Origin: Paramoeba atlantica | Taxonomy: Eukaryota; Discosea | Length of the DNA: 64,000 nucleotides | Assembly (NCBI GenBank): GCA_977017575.1 | Contig: CDRNVI010000060.1 | Coordinates: 452,518 to 516,517 of the forward strand | Reading direction: 5' to 3' | Notes under the pieces: model-generated | What the model was told of the DNA's origin: nothing | The model's database searches: none | The model's input: only the letters and a program-made list of their open reading frames with translations | Position numbers and translations under genes: made by a program | Shown here: positions 29,282 through 39,445 of the stretch, piece after piece | Position numbering within the stretch: the stretch's first letter is position 1 | Layout of the letters: the number at the start of each line of letters is the position of its first letter

Positions 29282-31333
29282 GTCAGAACCTCCCCCGAGG
29301 GCGGCGCCAGGCACGCCGTCGCATCAGCAGCAGAACACTGCAGCAGTGAGGTCCACTGGCGTAAAGGAGCACAACTCGAACTTTACGGAACAAGCGAATA
29401 GACACGAGATTGGATCATGGGACCAGTTTGAGGCAAACAAGAAACTCATCCAAGACGCTAGCACGTACGACGACCTCATGTACACAACCCCCATTCCACA
29501 GCATATTCCCCTCAACTGGCAAAAGAAGATGGAACACAAAGCGCAAAGCATCGAGAAAAACCCAACGTCAGATCACGGCCGCCACAGCACGAAAGACGAG
29601 GAAACCGCTTTTGCCAGTGTTCGGAGAAATGAAATTCTACGAAGAAGTCAAACTGGAGAGTCCTCCTTGAAAATTAAGATCAGAAAAGAGACAAGACTGA
29701 AGAAAACTCCGAAAAAGGTAAAAGTGATACTCCGTAGCTCTGATCTAACGAAGGCGAACCTCGGACAAGCGGACATGTCACATGACGAAGGATCGGAGAG
29801 CTCATCTGCATCAGGATCAGACATCTCGGAGGACGATCGGGTGGCCGAGGTCGCCGAAGAAACAATGAAAGCTCCGGACCAAATACTAAAGATAATCAAC
29901 GACTGGGGAAAAGGAACTACTTGCGATCTACATTGGAAATTCCGCCACAGCGGTGAGATTTATCAGTCGATTGGAGAAGTTGTTACGCGACATTCTAGAA
30001 AAGGTACGGTCAGGGTAAAGATTTCCTACACACCGCAGCATCAGCCAGGTCCATCAGGATTTCTATATCTACCTGCATCTCACAAGATTAACATCTTCCG
30101 ATTGTTGGAGAAGAAATTTTTCCAGCCTGTCCAAAGAGGGATCCTCCACAAGAATGCGTGCGAGGGAATTGTTCACGAGCTGCTCGATGAATATACCAAG
30201 GGACACGCCATTTTGGCGATCGATTATGATGATGATGATGATGATGATGATTTATTGGGCCTTTTGACTCCGAAGAGTTATGGCCCCTCAACTCCCCAAA
30301 CGGGCAGTCCGAATACGTCTTGCGACGTATCCGGAGAGCCAGCCATAGCAAGCTACGGCTGACCTCCGCTTGGAGAGGAGTTAGGTTGGCGATCGATTAT
30401 AAGAATGCCTACAATACCCCCGCGCGTCAAGCAATCTTCGAAGCACTCAAGAAAGACGGCATCTTCAAACCTTTCATGCGGATTTTTAATCTTGAGTACG
30501 GGGACTCGTCTGATCTGCTCTTCTTTGCCAATAACTCGCTCCATTCGATCGTGAAGAGCACTTCTGGTGTTCGACAGGGCTCAGCGCTTTCGTCACTATA
30601 CTTCTGTGCCCTGATACAGGATTCACTCAAAGAAATCGAAGAGTCCTTTCCAGATGTAACGGTTCGAGCGTACATGGACGACATAACCTTGTCATCACCA
30701 AATCCCCTATCCCTGCAGACCGCCTGTCTACACCTGCACGAATCTTCACGACTTCTGGGACTGGAAATGAACTTCCAGAAATGCGAATGGTTCAAGAAAA
30801 CAGACACTCCATGGACGCCCCAAACTCTGCAAGCGATGGGGGTAGCCTGCCCGCAAGAAACAGTGAAAATTCTAGGTGCATATATCGGACAGGACGAGAT
30901 GGTAAGTGAATGCCTAAAGAAAAAGATGGACAAACACAAGTGCCTCTTTCGCCGTCTTCGACTCATGGGACCGAGCAACCTATCCCTCGCAATTCTGAAT
31001 CGGTGCACCATCCCCCGTCAAGACTATCACCTCCGAGTACACAAGCCCGAAGCATCCCTTGAAATCGCCCAGCAGTTCGACGCGGAAGTAGGCAGTATTA
31101 TTCAGCATTGGTTTAATGCAACGGGCCCTACTGCAAAACTCGCCACACTTCCGCAATATCTCGGCGGACTCGGACTTACTCCGTCATGTTTGAAGCAAAA
31201 GCACTTTTTCCAAGCGTCTCGCAAAGCCATTGAAGAGCAATCCAAAACCAATAACGCTCCGGTGGTCATAGCGGGATCCAAGCGAAACAGGGCTCTGAAC
31301 GAACGTGACAGCCAGAGGAATCCAAGCGATTAG
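29282..31333 (+). pseudogene. LINE lineage A copy A4, internally deleted and split by a SINE
   Basis: Starts MSEPPPRAAPG with HEIGSWDQFEANKKL and MYTTPIPQ as in copy A2. The conserved domain follows near 29880-30110 (INDWGKGTTCDLHWKF, SIGEVVTRHSRKGTVRVKI, GFLYLPASHKINIF). It joins directly to FFQPVQRGILHKNACEGIVH, so about 270 residues including RT motif 0 are missing. After the SINE (30228-30385) the frame resumes KNAYNTPARQAIF (A), KSTSGVRQGSALSS (B), AYMDDITLSS (C), thumb and linker, and stops at 31333 shortly after NNAPVVIAGSKR. Zinc finger and RLE are absent. The 160 bp that follow are unassigned. Confidence 0.85.
30228..30385 (-). mobile_element. SINE-4, 5'-truncated, 15-bp TSD
   Basis: The duplication TTGGCGATCGATTAT is at 30213-30227 and 30386-30400. 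The insert is the reverse complement of the SINE body (from AACCTAACTCCTCTCC onward) and ends in an ATC repeat. It interrupts RT motif A of copy A4 at AIDY/KNAYN. Confidence 0.92.
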
Positions 31334-31489
31334 CCATGAAAGCAATATAAAAGCATGCGAAAGTAATTTTGAAGACCATTGTATCGAATGAGAAAATGTA
31401 CATAGAAGGTTATTTTGGAGACAGTCATAATTTGAAAATTCAATTCATTGACATTGGCCTTTTTTCACTACTCATAGTTTAATATTTTT

Positions 31490-32170
31490 ATGGTTTCAAC
31501 ACGTTCTCAACTGGCGGATTCGTCTCAAGCTGCACCTGAGTCGGGCCCGCTCTCTGAAGAACCTGTTATGGTTCAGCCTTGTGGTGGAGATAGCGTTACT
31601 GTGGGTACGGGGGAAGATTCGAACATTAATCAAACTTTACAGATAATATTACAGCAGATTTCTGAATTTCGTACGGACGTAAAGAAAGTTTCAACTGCGC
31701 AAGAAAATCTCCAGAAAGAGTTTGGAAAACGTGATGCGGAAGTACGGAATGAAATGAAGATATTGCGCTCCATGACGATGGAAGTGACCCAAAGGTTGAA
31801 CGACCGTCAGAATCAAAAAGGGTCAAGCATAGGAACCTCTGATGCGGGTACTAGTGAAGTGCGCCACCACGAACAAGTGAACCCGAATCATTGTATGAGT
31901 CCCGACGAGTTGAAAAAAGTTATTTGCAAAGTTACTTCTCTTCTAGACAAGTACACCGTCGAGCTGGATGTTTCGTGGTACTATGAAGAATTAGGTCCAA
32001 GTGCTTTGCAAGTCTGGAAAGGAATAGCCTATCCCGGAATTGATGAAAATGGACAACCCTTTTTACAAGTCGACTATGGCCAGGGCCTGTACGCTTTACC
32101 TGAGGAAGGTGTCATGTACAACAATATTAAGATCGTATCTAAGGTTCCGAAAGATGAGGAAACTTCAGAT
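31490..32170 (+). mobile_element. VIPER-like retroelement fossil, gag-like frame
   Basis: The frame begins MVSTRSQLADSSQAAP. It has a coiled-coil-like middle (FRTDVKKVSTAQENLQKEF...EMKILRSMTMEVTQRLN) and a C-terminal part (MSPDELKKVICKVTSLLDKY...YEELGPSALQVWKG) similar in layout to the end of the gag-like frame at 27275-26595. The rest of the element is missing; it abuts copy B4 near 32175. A broken remnant. Confidence 0.5.
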
Positions 32171-32179
32171 ATCTTGTAC

Positions 32180-34990
32180 TATATCTTACTATCTTGTGTA
32201 TGCAGCGAACCAAAGTGTTATGTTTGAATGAGGCATTTATTCCCTTGCATTGAGTGCATCCTGGTAGATGGGTCAGAACCGAACGTTGGTTGAGTTCAGT
32301 TTGGCATCCGGGGCATCGAATTTCTTTCATTGACGATTGGAGGGGCATTCCTAATCTCGGTAATACCGCTAGCCTAAAAAGATGTGACGGTACCAACTTT
32401 GCAGTTGACTGCAGCCAGTCGTAATTTCCTTTGAAGGTTGTGGACCTTACTATGTGGGATAGCTTCTGGGATCGTTCGCTCGCTTCATTGGTGTCTGTGC
32501 TATTTCGTATTTCTTCTGACGCACGCACAGCATTTCGATTGACAATCTGAGCTGAAAAAGAATTATGGCGCTCGAAAATCGTTTGTCGAGATGCTGCGTA
32601 AGCTGCGCGTCGTATCGAATTACATGCAGTAAGACCCAACCCGCCTTCGCTAACGGGGAGTCGTGCTAGCTCGATTTGCTCTTGGTCCAATGGTCCCAAC
32701 CAATGTTTCAAAACATCTCCTACCTCTTTATCGAACTGAAGTGCCGAATCTTGAGTATTGTCCGGGGCGTGCACGCGCACGAAGTAAGAGTGTCGGACGT
32801 TCACTGATTTGGAGAGAAGTCGGAGTGAAATATTGTTCGGAACCATTATCTTGAGGCGTCTAAAAATTTCGTTATGTTTCTCAAGCTTCTGCATCAACTT
32901 CTCTTTGATGGTTGCATTGTTTCCTATGTACGCTCCAAGAATCTTGATCGCTTTTTCTTCTGTCTTCACTCCGCACTGTTCCAGTTTTATAGGTATCTGT
33001 GCCCCAGATGCCCCCCCGAACCAGACACATTTGGATGAGGAAAGAACCAACTTTTTATCCTCGATCAATTCTTTGAAACGGAAAAATGCTGATTCGAGTT
33101 GGGCTTTATTGGAAGAGCACAGATTCACATCGTCAATGTACGCGAAAATTTTGACTTCCGAGAATTCCATTGACATTGTCTCCAAGATTGGTTGCATAAG
33201 AGTACAGAAGTAAAGGGTAGCCAACGGTGAGCCCTGTCGCACTCCAGCTGTGCTCGGTACTACTCCCGCAAGCTGCCCATATGTTCCGTAATACAACAGT
33301 TCAGATTCCCTGGAGTACTCAGCATGAAAGAGGCGTTGGAAAGGTCTCATCGCTGAAAATGCAAACACGGCTTTTGCGATGTCAATTCTGGATGGGGTGT
33401 TAAAGGCGTTCTTGAGATCGAGCGAAAGAATGCACTGTCCTTTTTCGTACTTGTTATGCAGTGTGTGCACAATCTTTTCGCACCCAGCACGGGAGAGTAC
33501 CCCATGCTGTATGGGTTCAAATAATGGCGCTAGTGTGTTTTCGTACCGCTGTAGGAGAGTTATTCCTGCAAGCCTTGTGATCACTTCACCCATTGCTACC
33601 GGTCTGACTTCTGTTTCTGATTTGCTAATTGCGACGAGGCGTGATCGATTTAGTCGATTCATAAGTCCATCATTCAAGAGACCGTTGACAAGGTCTTCCA
33701 CCATGATGACAAGACTGTTGCAGCAGATCTCGTCATCTAGCAGCAATCGTACTACCATGTCTGTGGTACCAGTCGGGCCTGGGTTAGCTCCTCTCGCCAA
33801 TCGTCGTCCGGCGCTTCTAAGCTCTTCGGCATTTATCCCTGCAATGACAGGGGCATCAGTTAGCAGTGGGAAAGCGCAAGGATGCTGGGGATGTAAAGCT
33901 AAAAGTTTTTCTAGTGTCTCTTTGTCAGTCAATTTGCTCCGCTTAAAGCTTTGGCCCATTATCTTGGCGGCCTTCGTCACACTTCCCTCAAGGGCTAATC
34001 GAGTGGCTCGTTTTATGGCACGTAAGTCGCCCGCTAACTGTTCGTCTTCTATTGCCTCATGTCCGGTAATTATAGGTTTGCGGCGCCGTTTTCTGACGTA
34101 GCTCTTTCGCGCCTCAGCCAACGAGAATTTCATAGCCGACAATGCACGATGCCAGATTCTGTTTCTTTCAAGATAATCGCTTTGTTGATACATTCTGATT
34201 GTTTCACAATACACTGCAACCACCCTCGGCGCAAATTCTGCCGATATGGTTCGGCAGGTCGGAATGGGAAGATGATCGGTGTCTTGCTCTGTCCATTGAT
34301 TGCGTGAATTTCCATTCGATGCGAGGCTTGCCTCATGATGGGGTTCGTTTGGATATCCGATTGGACTTTCGGAAGTGTTGCGGTCTTGCGATATCTTCCA
34401 TCGTATCATGTAGACTCTAACATTTGCTTGTGGCGGTAAGAAACCTTGAAACGTGTGTCCCTGCTTGTGTCCAGCAATGCCAACGTACTGCAGCGTGCTT
34501 TTTTTGCATCCTCCACGGGATCGTACTCCAATGACTGTGCCTTCGGATACATTTAGCGAAGGTTGTTCTGAAAGCTCCAGGCAACCATGCAGATATTTCC
34601 CATCTTGGATGATTTCATCGTTTCTAGAATAGCATCAAATGTTTGCGGAAAATGCAGTTGTGGATTGATAGTTTCCAGCATTTCTGTTACGACTTGATTG
34701 GTGTTATCCTGTTCTGATGTTGTCTGGTGTTGTGTTCTTTTGTCGGAGGGAGGTGATTCACAGTCATGAAAGGCCGCTGGGTTGTCTGAACAGTCTCCAT
34801 CGTTTGTAGGGTTAAGTTCATCGATAGTTGGTGGAATAAAAGGAGGAGGATGCATGTTTTCGGAGGCCGATTGTGTAACAGCAGAGGGGCGTACGTTTTC
34901 TTGGATGGCATGCGCTTCGACCTGTTGGTTTCCTTCTTGAACCGTTGAAAGCTCATGTTGTGCTGTGCGAGTGTGGTGCGAGTGAGTCGA
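32180..34990 (-). pseudogene. LINE lineage B copy B4, 5'- and 3'-truncated
   Basis: On the minus strand: N-terminal tail from about 34985, conserved domain (ICMVAWSFQNN, then SLNVSEGTVIGVRSRGGCKK and GHTFQGFLPPQANVRVYMI), DTDHLPIPTCRTISAEFAP linking to the RT, GANPGPTGTTDMV (motif 0), SLDLKNAFNTPSR (A), PSTAGVRQGSPLAT (B), AYIDDVNLCSS (C), thumb, and zinc finger CPGCQTEL...C..C. It ends in FKHNTLVRCIHKI (near 32180), before the RLE core. A one-base loss near 34565 shifts the frame inside the conserved domain. From there the frame is open for more than 2.3 kb, so decay is slight. DHLPIPTCRT is the evidence that domain and RT are one protein in this lineage. Confidence 0.87.
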
Positions 34991-35166
34991 CGGTATCGTT
35001 ATTTAATTCGATTATTGGCGACATTTAATTTGAGCTAAATTAACTAAAAAACTGTCTAACGTGATATAAAAATTTCCGGCGCTACCGTTAAGCGTAGGAA
35101 CATCGATACCTTGATACCTAATTTATTAGTCATCAGAAATTTTCCAAGAAACTTACGAACCTCCTA

Positions 35167-36115
35167 CTAACGAATGGGCATGTCCTGACCCACCCATTCG
35201 CCAGTATCGTTTAACCGAAAAACACCACCCTGTCGCCAAGTCTTAAACTTATCCCTGCTCCATGGATCTGCATACTTTTCCTTCGTGCCTACGTAAATAA
35301 GCTGCCACCAAAAGGTTCTCGCGGTGGAATAGCTCAAAAAGTCGTGACAGAACTGTGGATATGTTCTCTGAGTTGGACCATTGCTTCCTGAGAGAAGCAT
35401 GAACACTCGTGTTATCAACATACAAAGTTGTGCAATGCATTAGATTCCAGTGGGCTTTAAACGCATAAAACGCGTTTTCAACTGCCAAGGCCTCCGCTTG
35501 GTTTATCTCTACTTCCTTGTTCCATGAGGCTCCGGTACCGTACACGGCTCCATTATCCAAAAACAGAACTGCACCCCACCCGTCGAGAGACGCATCTGTA
35601 AACAGGACCGCTTTGTCTGGAATGAACTTTTGGTATTTCCGCCAATGGTTCGGTTGGACCTTCTGGCACCATTCATTTAATTGCCCAAGCGCGACAGACG
35701 GGGGTTGCAGGTCCGTACTGTCGTGGAGCATTCCTTTGTTGAGTTTTGACACTTGGCGTCTCATGTATTTGATAGCCCAGTAATATGCTGTCATGGGTAT
35801 GCGCATTACTCTGGATGCGTAAACGAGGCGTGCGATGAGGGATTCGTAATAATGAAAAGGCGTTTTCTCGGGGATATGAACCGGAATTTTAGCAATAAAT
35901 TTGTCAGACATCTTGTAAGACGAGTGCGCGTGATCAAATTCAATTCCCAGCCATTCGTGTCGCGGACCGCGTATAGAGTCTTCCTCTTTGAATGTGACAC
36001 CAAGATATTCAGCCCTTTCTTCGACAACTTTTTCGTAGTACGCGCATCTGGATGCCGACCCACAGAAGTGGAATCCATCCACGAATTGCTCTCCGGGAAA
36101 GAAACATTAATTTCA
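35167..36115 (-). mobile_element. VIPER-like retroelement fossil, RT end and RNase H
   Basis: On the minus strand: RT C-terminal region (YLGVTFKEEDSIRG, EWLGIEFDHAHSSYKM, MTAYYWAIKYMRRQ) followed by an RNase H-like domain (LFTDASLDGWGAVLF, INQAEALAVENAF, TLYVDNTSVHASL). A tail with ADPWSR resembles NPADPISR at 47550. This matches the RT-RNase H segment of tyrosine-recombinase retroelements. Broken, with the 5' part missing. Confidence 0.7.
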
Positions 36116-36369
36116 CAAGTACATACTACTCGAGTCCTAATATTAATCTGCTATTGAAAAATCTCAAAATATTTCAACATACATGTATTTCTCATTATCT
36201 TTTAAACCTACTATCCATCTGTATGCTGAATTTCCTATATGATGCATCTTTCATTATTCGTACGCAAAAGAATCAAATATTTTATACCTATCCTTTTCAC
36301 CTCCCAGAGAGATATACATCCCTCCCTATCGCGAACGGGTGTCCACGCGGGGACCACCCTTTCGCTAGT

Positions 36370-36500
36370 CACTTGTTTCCCCTTTCGCAATTCTTTGCTG
36401 GCTCAATGGGTCAGCGGGGTTTTCTTTCGATGCTACATAATGGGGTTGAACTGCAATTCCTTCCTTCCTTAAAAAATTCAACAGCCCAGTGAGCTCCATA
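36370..36500 (-). mobile_element. VIPER-like retroelement fossil, end of RNase H
   Basis: Minus strand, similar to 47500-47600 (FLRKEGIAVQPHYVASK, NPADPLSQ). It is followed by GGTGGTCCCCGCGTGGACAC, shared with 47608-47640, so both mark the same 3' end of the family. Broken remnant. Confidence 0.6.
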
Positions 36501-36775
36501 CTGATCCCATCCGACTTCGTAGACTTCTTCTTGATAGTTCAAGGCGCGATAGTAAGCGATAGTTCAGGCGCAATTGCGTAGCTACTTACCGGATCCGAAA
36601 GATGAGTATGCTTATTAGAGTCGAGTCCGAGTCTGGACTTATTTGGTGGATAAGGTAGTAATAGGAAGAAGTGGAAAAGGTAGGAGGATAAATTAGGAAT
36701 ACGAAAAAAAAAAAAGCTTAAGGATCTACACCCGGAGGGATAACGTCATTAGTTCAAAAAAAAAAAAAAAAAAAA
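36501..36775 (+). other. Unassigned stretch ending in poly(A)
   Basis: 275 bp ending in TTAGTTC and about 20 A (36756-36777) that abut the lineage C RLE region. This is the 3' end of some plus-strand poly(A)-type insertion into the C1 host whose left end was not found. Confidence 0.45.
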
Positions 36776-37544
36776 ATCCCAGAGAGACTTCTCTCTGTGG
36801 GCTCAACCCGGCCTTGCTGCATTCAGCGGAGAACTGTTCCGCTAGGGCGTTGTGCCTTGTAATGATTCCGTGGCCGCACTTGCAGGCTAGCGCATGGTCC
36901 CCCCCAGGGCCGAGTGGGAGGCGACAATTCGGAATCGGGCAGTTGTGACCTTGAGGGTATATACTCTCCCCGAGCCACCAACGAATCAGAGTCCGAAATG
37001 CAGTAGGGGTGTAGGCATGACCGCAGAGAGTTGAGGGAACCGTGAAGGCCCAGTTGGATGCCCCGTCGCCCGTTTGTGAGAGCCACCTAGCCCGAGTGCG
37101 GGGATCCGCTCTTGCGTAATCTTCCTCAAAGTCTCTCGCTGAAATCGCATGACTGAGATCGCGTTGTCGAGGAATCGCCAAATCTTGAGAAAGGTCAATA
37201 TCGGGGGAGGGCGAGAAGGGGCATCTCTTTATGACGGAGTCCTTGTGGATTTTCCCGGTAGATTTGTCCACCATACACCCCCCTACACGCCGGTTAATGT
37301 CCTCCACGGCGTAAGAAAAGCCCTCAGCCTCATTTGCATCCCATCGATCCTTGTCGGAAGCGAAAGCTACTGAAGCTACGTACGCTGAGGTGGCATGCAT
37401 TTCCGCTGAGCGAAGGCCGAGACCGCCGAACTGTTTATTTCTTTGTGCTTGTCGTCGAGCCATGTCACTCAGTGGGCGACAAAACGTTTCAACCGTACGC
37501 TGAACGGCGTTGTCGAGTCTGCGACATAAGTCCAGTAGTTCGTC
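36776..37544 (-). pseudogene. LINE lineage C host copy C1, 3' piece (connection domain and zinc-finger region)
   Basis: On the minus strand: LDLCRRLDNAVQRTVETF, QFGGLGLRSAEMHATSAYVA, RARWLSQTGDGASNWAF, TLIRWWLGESIYPQGHNCP, CRLPLGPGGDHALACKCGHG and CSKAGLSPQREVSLG. It aligns with copy C3 residues of about 370-620. It is cut just before the RLE by a poly(A) insertion at 36775. The 5' side ends in GTTCGTC (37538-37544), duplicated at 44269-44275, marking the B5 insertion. The remaining pieces are at 44269-45185 and 51109-51560. Confidence 0.88.
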
Positions 37545-38113
37545 TACAAAGTCATTACCAAGAAGGGAAAGCGATTTTATCCATTGATCTCGCCAACGCT
37601 TTCAACTCACCCATGCGCAGTGACATCGCGAAAGTTGTTTTCGGTCTGTGTACATTGCGACCGTTTCGAAGATTCTTCCACACCGAATACTCCGAGTCAT
37701 CGGAGCTTTTATATTATGGAAAGAATGGCGAGCACTATGAAACGATATACAGCTCTGCTGGAGTTCGGCAGGGCTCTCCGCTGTCCACCCTATACTTTTG
37801 CGCCTTCATGCAGCCCATCTTGGAAACGCTTGCGGCAGAATTCCCACAAGTAAAGATTTTTGCCTTCATAGACGATATTAATATGGCGTCCGAGGATCAT
37901 CAAGCATTGGCCAACGCATTTCTTCGCTTACATGGTCTCCTGGCTGAAAAACGAGTTAAAATGGCAAAACATAAATGCGTGTGGTTTAGTGGAAAGAACA
38001 AAATCCCGATCCCGGAAACTCTTCAAACAGAGGGTGTAAAAACAGAAAACGCAGCGACAAAGACGCTCGGAGCTTTCATAGGAGATGATGAGGTGGTCAG
38101 CGAGTGTTTAGCG
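37545..38113 (+). pseudogene. B5, RT catalytic part
   Basis: EGKAILSIDLANAFNSPM (motif A), YSSAGVRQGSPLSTLYF (B), FAFIDDINMAS (C), HKCVWFSGKNKIPIPE, TKTLGAFIGDDEVVSECLA. The frame is open; it ends at TTTAGCG, the duplication flanking the next insertion. RT motif 0 and the N-terminal domain are absent because the copy is 5'-truncated. Confidence 0.88.
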
Positions 38114-38819
38114 TTGTGCACATTTATTCCGCGACGCCTGTCGACGAAAACATGACACATACGTCAAGACCGGGAAGATCATGGCTGAAAGCTTTCAATG
38201 TATACCTGTCCTCTCAGGGGGTGCAATGCATTCAAACACGAAGGCTCTTATGGATGCTCTCGCAGATGCCTGTGGAATGCAGCGCAAACGCGTTTATGCC
38301 GAATTTCAGCTATTGTTGCAGGAGCTTAATGGGGCGGTAGCATATTCACAGCTGAGTCGATACCTTCGCAAGGAGGACAAAAGTCGGGAATATGCCTTCT
38401 AAAGCACGGAACAATGCGCCTTCGCCAGTGCACTGATTTCAATTCGCTGAGAATTTAACGCTGAGAATCTAAGAACATATAATATAAGAATGAAAAAAAA
38501 AAACTATAAAAGTTTACGAAAAGAATTGCACAATGGAAATTTTGATTTTACTTGAACTTGAATATCGTGAAGTTCTTTCAAATCAAAACAAAAACAAAAA
38601 AAAAACGAAACACATTCCTGCCATTGTTCCTTCATATCGCATAGTCTCATGTCTTTCACTTTGCCACATGCTTCGGGATGTCATCAACGGCGAAGTTCCT
38701 CTGAATGTGCGAAAACGTCTAACCCGATGCAGAATCATCCTTCGATGCAGAATCATCACCCTTCGATGCAGAATCATCGCGCTAGCGAAACCTCAAAAAA
38801 AAAAAAAAAAAAAAAAAAA
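38114..38819 (+). mobile_element. Poly(A)-ended composite insertion in B5, TSD TTTAGCG
   Basis: TSD at 38107-38113 and 38820-38826. The first part is a 5'-truncated lineage B 3' end: CAHLFRDACRRKHDTYVKTG, PVLSGGAMHSNTKALMD, LQELNGAVAYSQLSRYL, TAA at 38400-38402, 3' UTR, A-run near 38493. The second part holds an inverted copy of a lineage B 3' end (38575-38645, complement of 50783-50853) and a short lineage A RT scrap (SCLSLCHMLRDVINGEVPL) in which TCGATGCAGAATCATC is repeated three times (38725-38778). A final A-run (38797-38819) closes it. Confidence 0.8.
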
Positions 38820-39369
38820 TTTAGCGCAAAAGCTTAAGAAGCATGAAGCAATTTTTCGACGTCTAAAGCTCATGGGGTTGAACAACATATCGCTGCTCTT
38901 ACTCTCGAAAAGCGTAAACATCCGACACAGATACCACACTCGGGTACACACGCCAGCTGCTTCCGAAAAGCTATGTAAACAATTCGATAAGGAGGTTGAA
39001 GAGGTAATGCGCACATGGCTCGGTAAAATGTCCGACAAACACATCTCCTGGTGTCGACTGCCCGTCAAGAAAGGTGGACTCGGTCTACCATCATCGGCCG
39101 AAACTCGCAATGCTGCTTACAATTCTTCGAAACGCGTTTCTCTAGAGCGCTGTAAAATCAACTCAGCTCGGTTAACGCATGACGAAGAGATGATGCGGGA
39201 AAGCGAAGTAGTAAGTGATGATGGTGCCGTGACAGATGCAATGTTAAATCAGAAGGTATATCAGGAACTCACTAAGAAAAATGAGGAGGTAGCACCGTTG
39301 GTAAAAGCGTGCAGCGAGAAGGGGAACCACGACTGGCTACAAGGCAGAACGAGATGCATCCCATCCTCC
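38820..39369 (+). pseudogene. B5, RT thumb and linker part
   Basis: LAQKLKKHEAIFRRLKLMGL, SKSVNIRHRYHTRVHTPAA, WCRLPVKKGGLGLPSSAETR, then the linker to NHDWLQGRTRCIPSS. It continues exactly from SECLA at 38113 and is taken up again at 43452 (SSQFTLVVMARLGI), with A5 between. Confidence 0.88.
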
Positions 39370-39421
39370 TTTAACGATAAAGATACAGTTTCTGTACCTT
39401 GTTGGTTTCTGTACCTTGTTG
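39369..39421 (+). other. Complete spliced leader plus a second 17-nt partial leader at the A5 5' end
   Basis: The full 36-nt SL is at 39369-39404 and ends ACAGTTTCTGTACCTTGTTG. It is followed at once by GTTTCTGTACCTTGTTG (39405-39421), the leader's own 3' half, then TTTTTTATTGAG and the ATG at 39446. The stack suggests that an SL-bearing copy was transcribed and trans-spliced again before being copied. Confidence 0.92.
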
Positions 39422-39445
39422 ATTTTTTATTGAGATTACTTAAAC

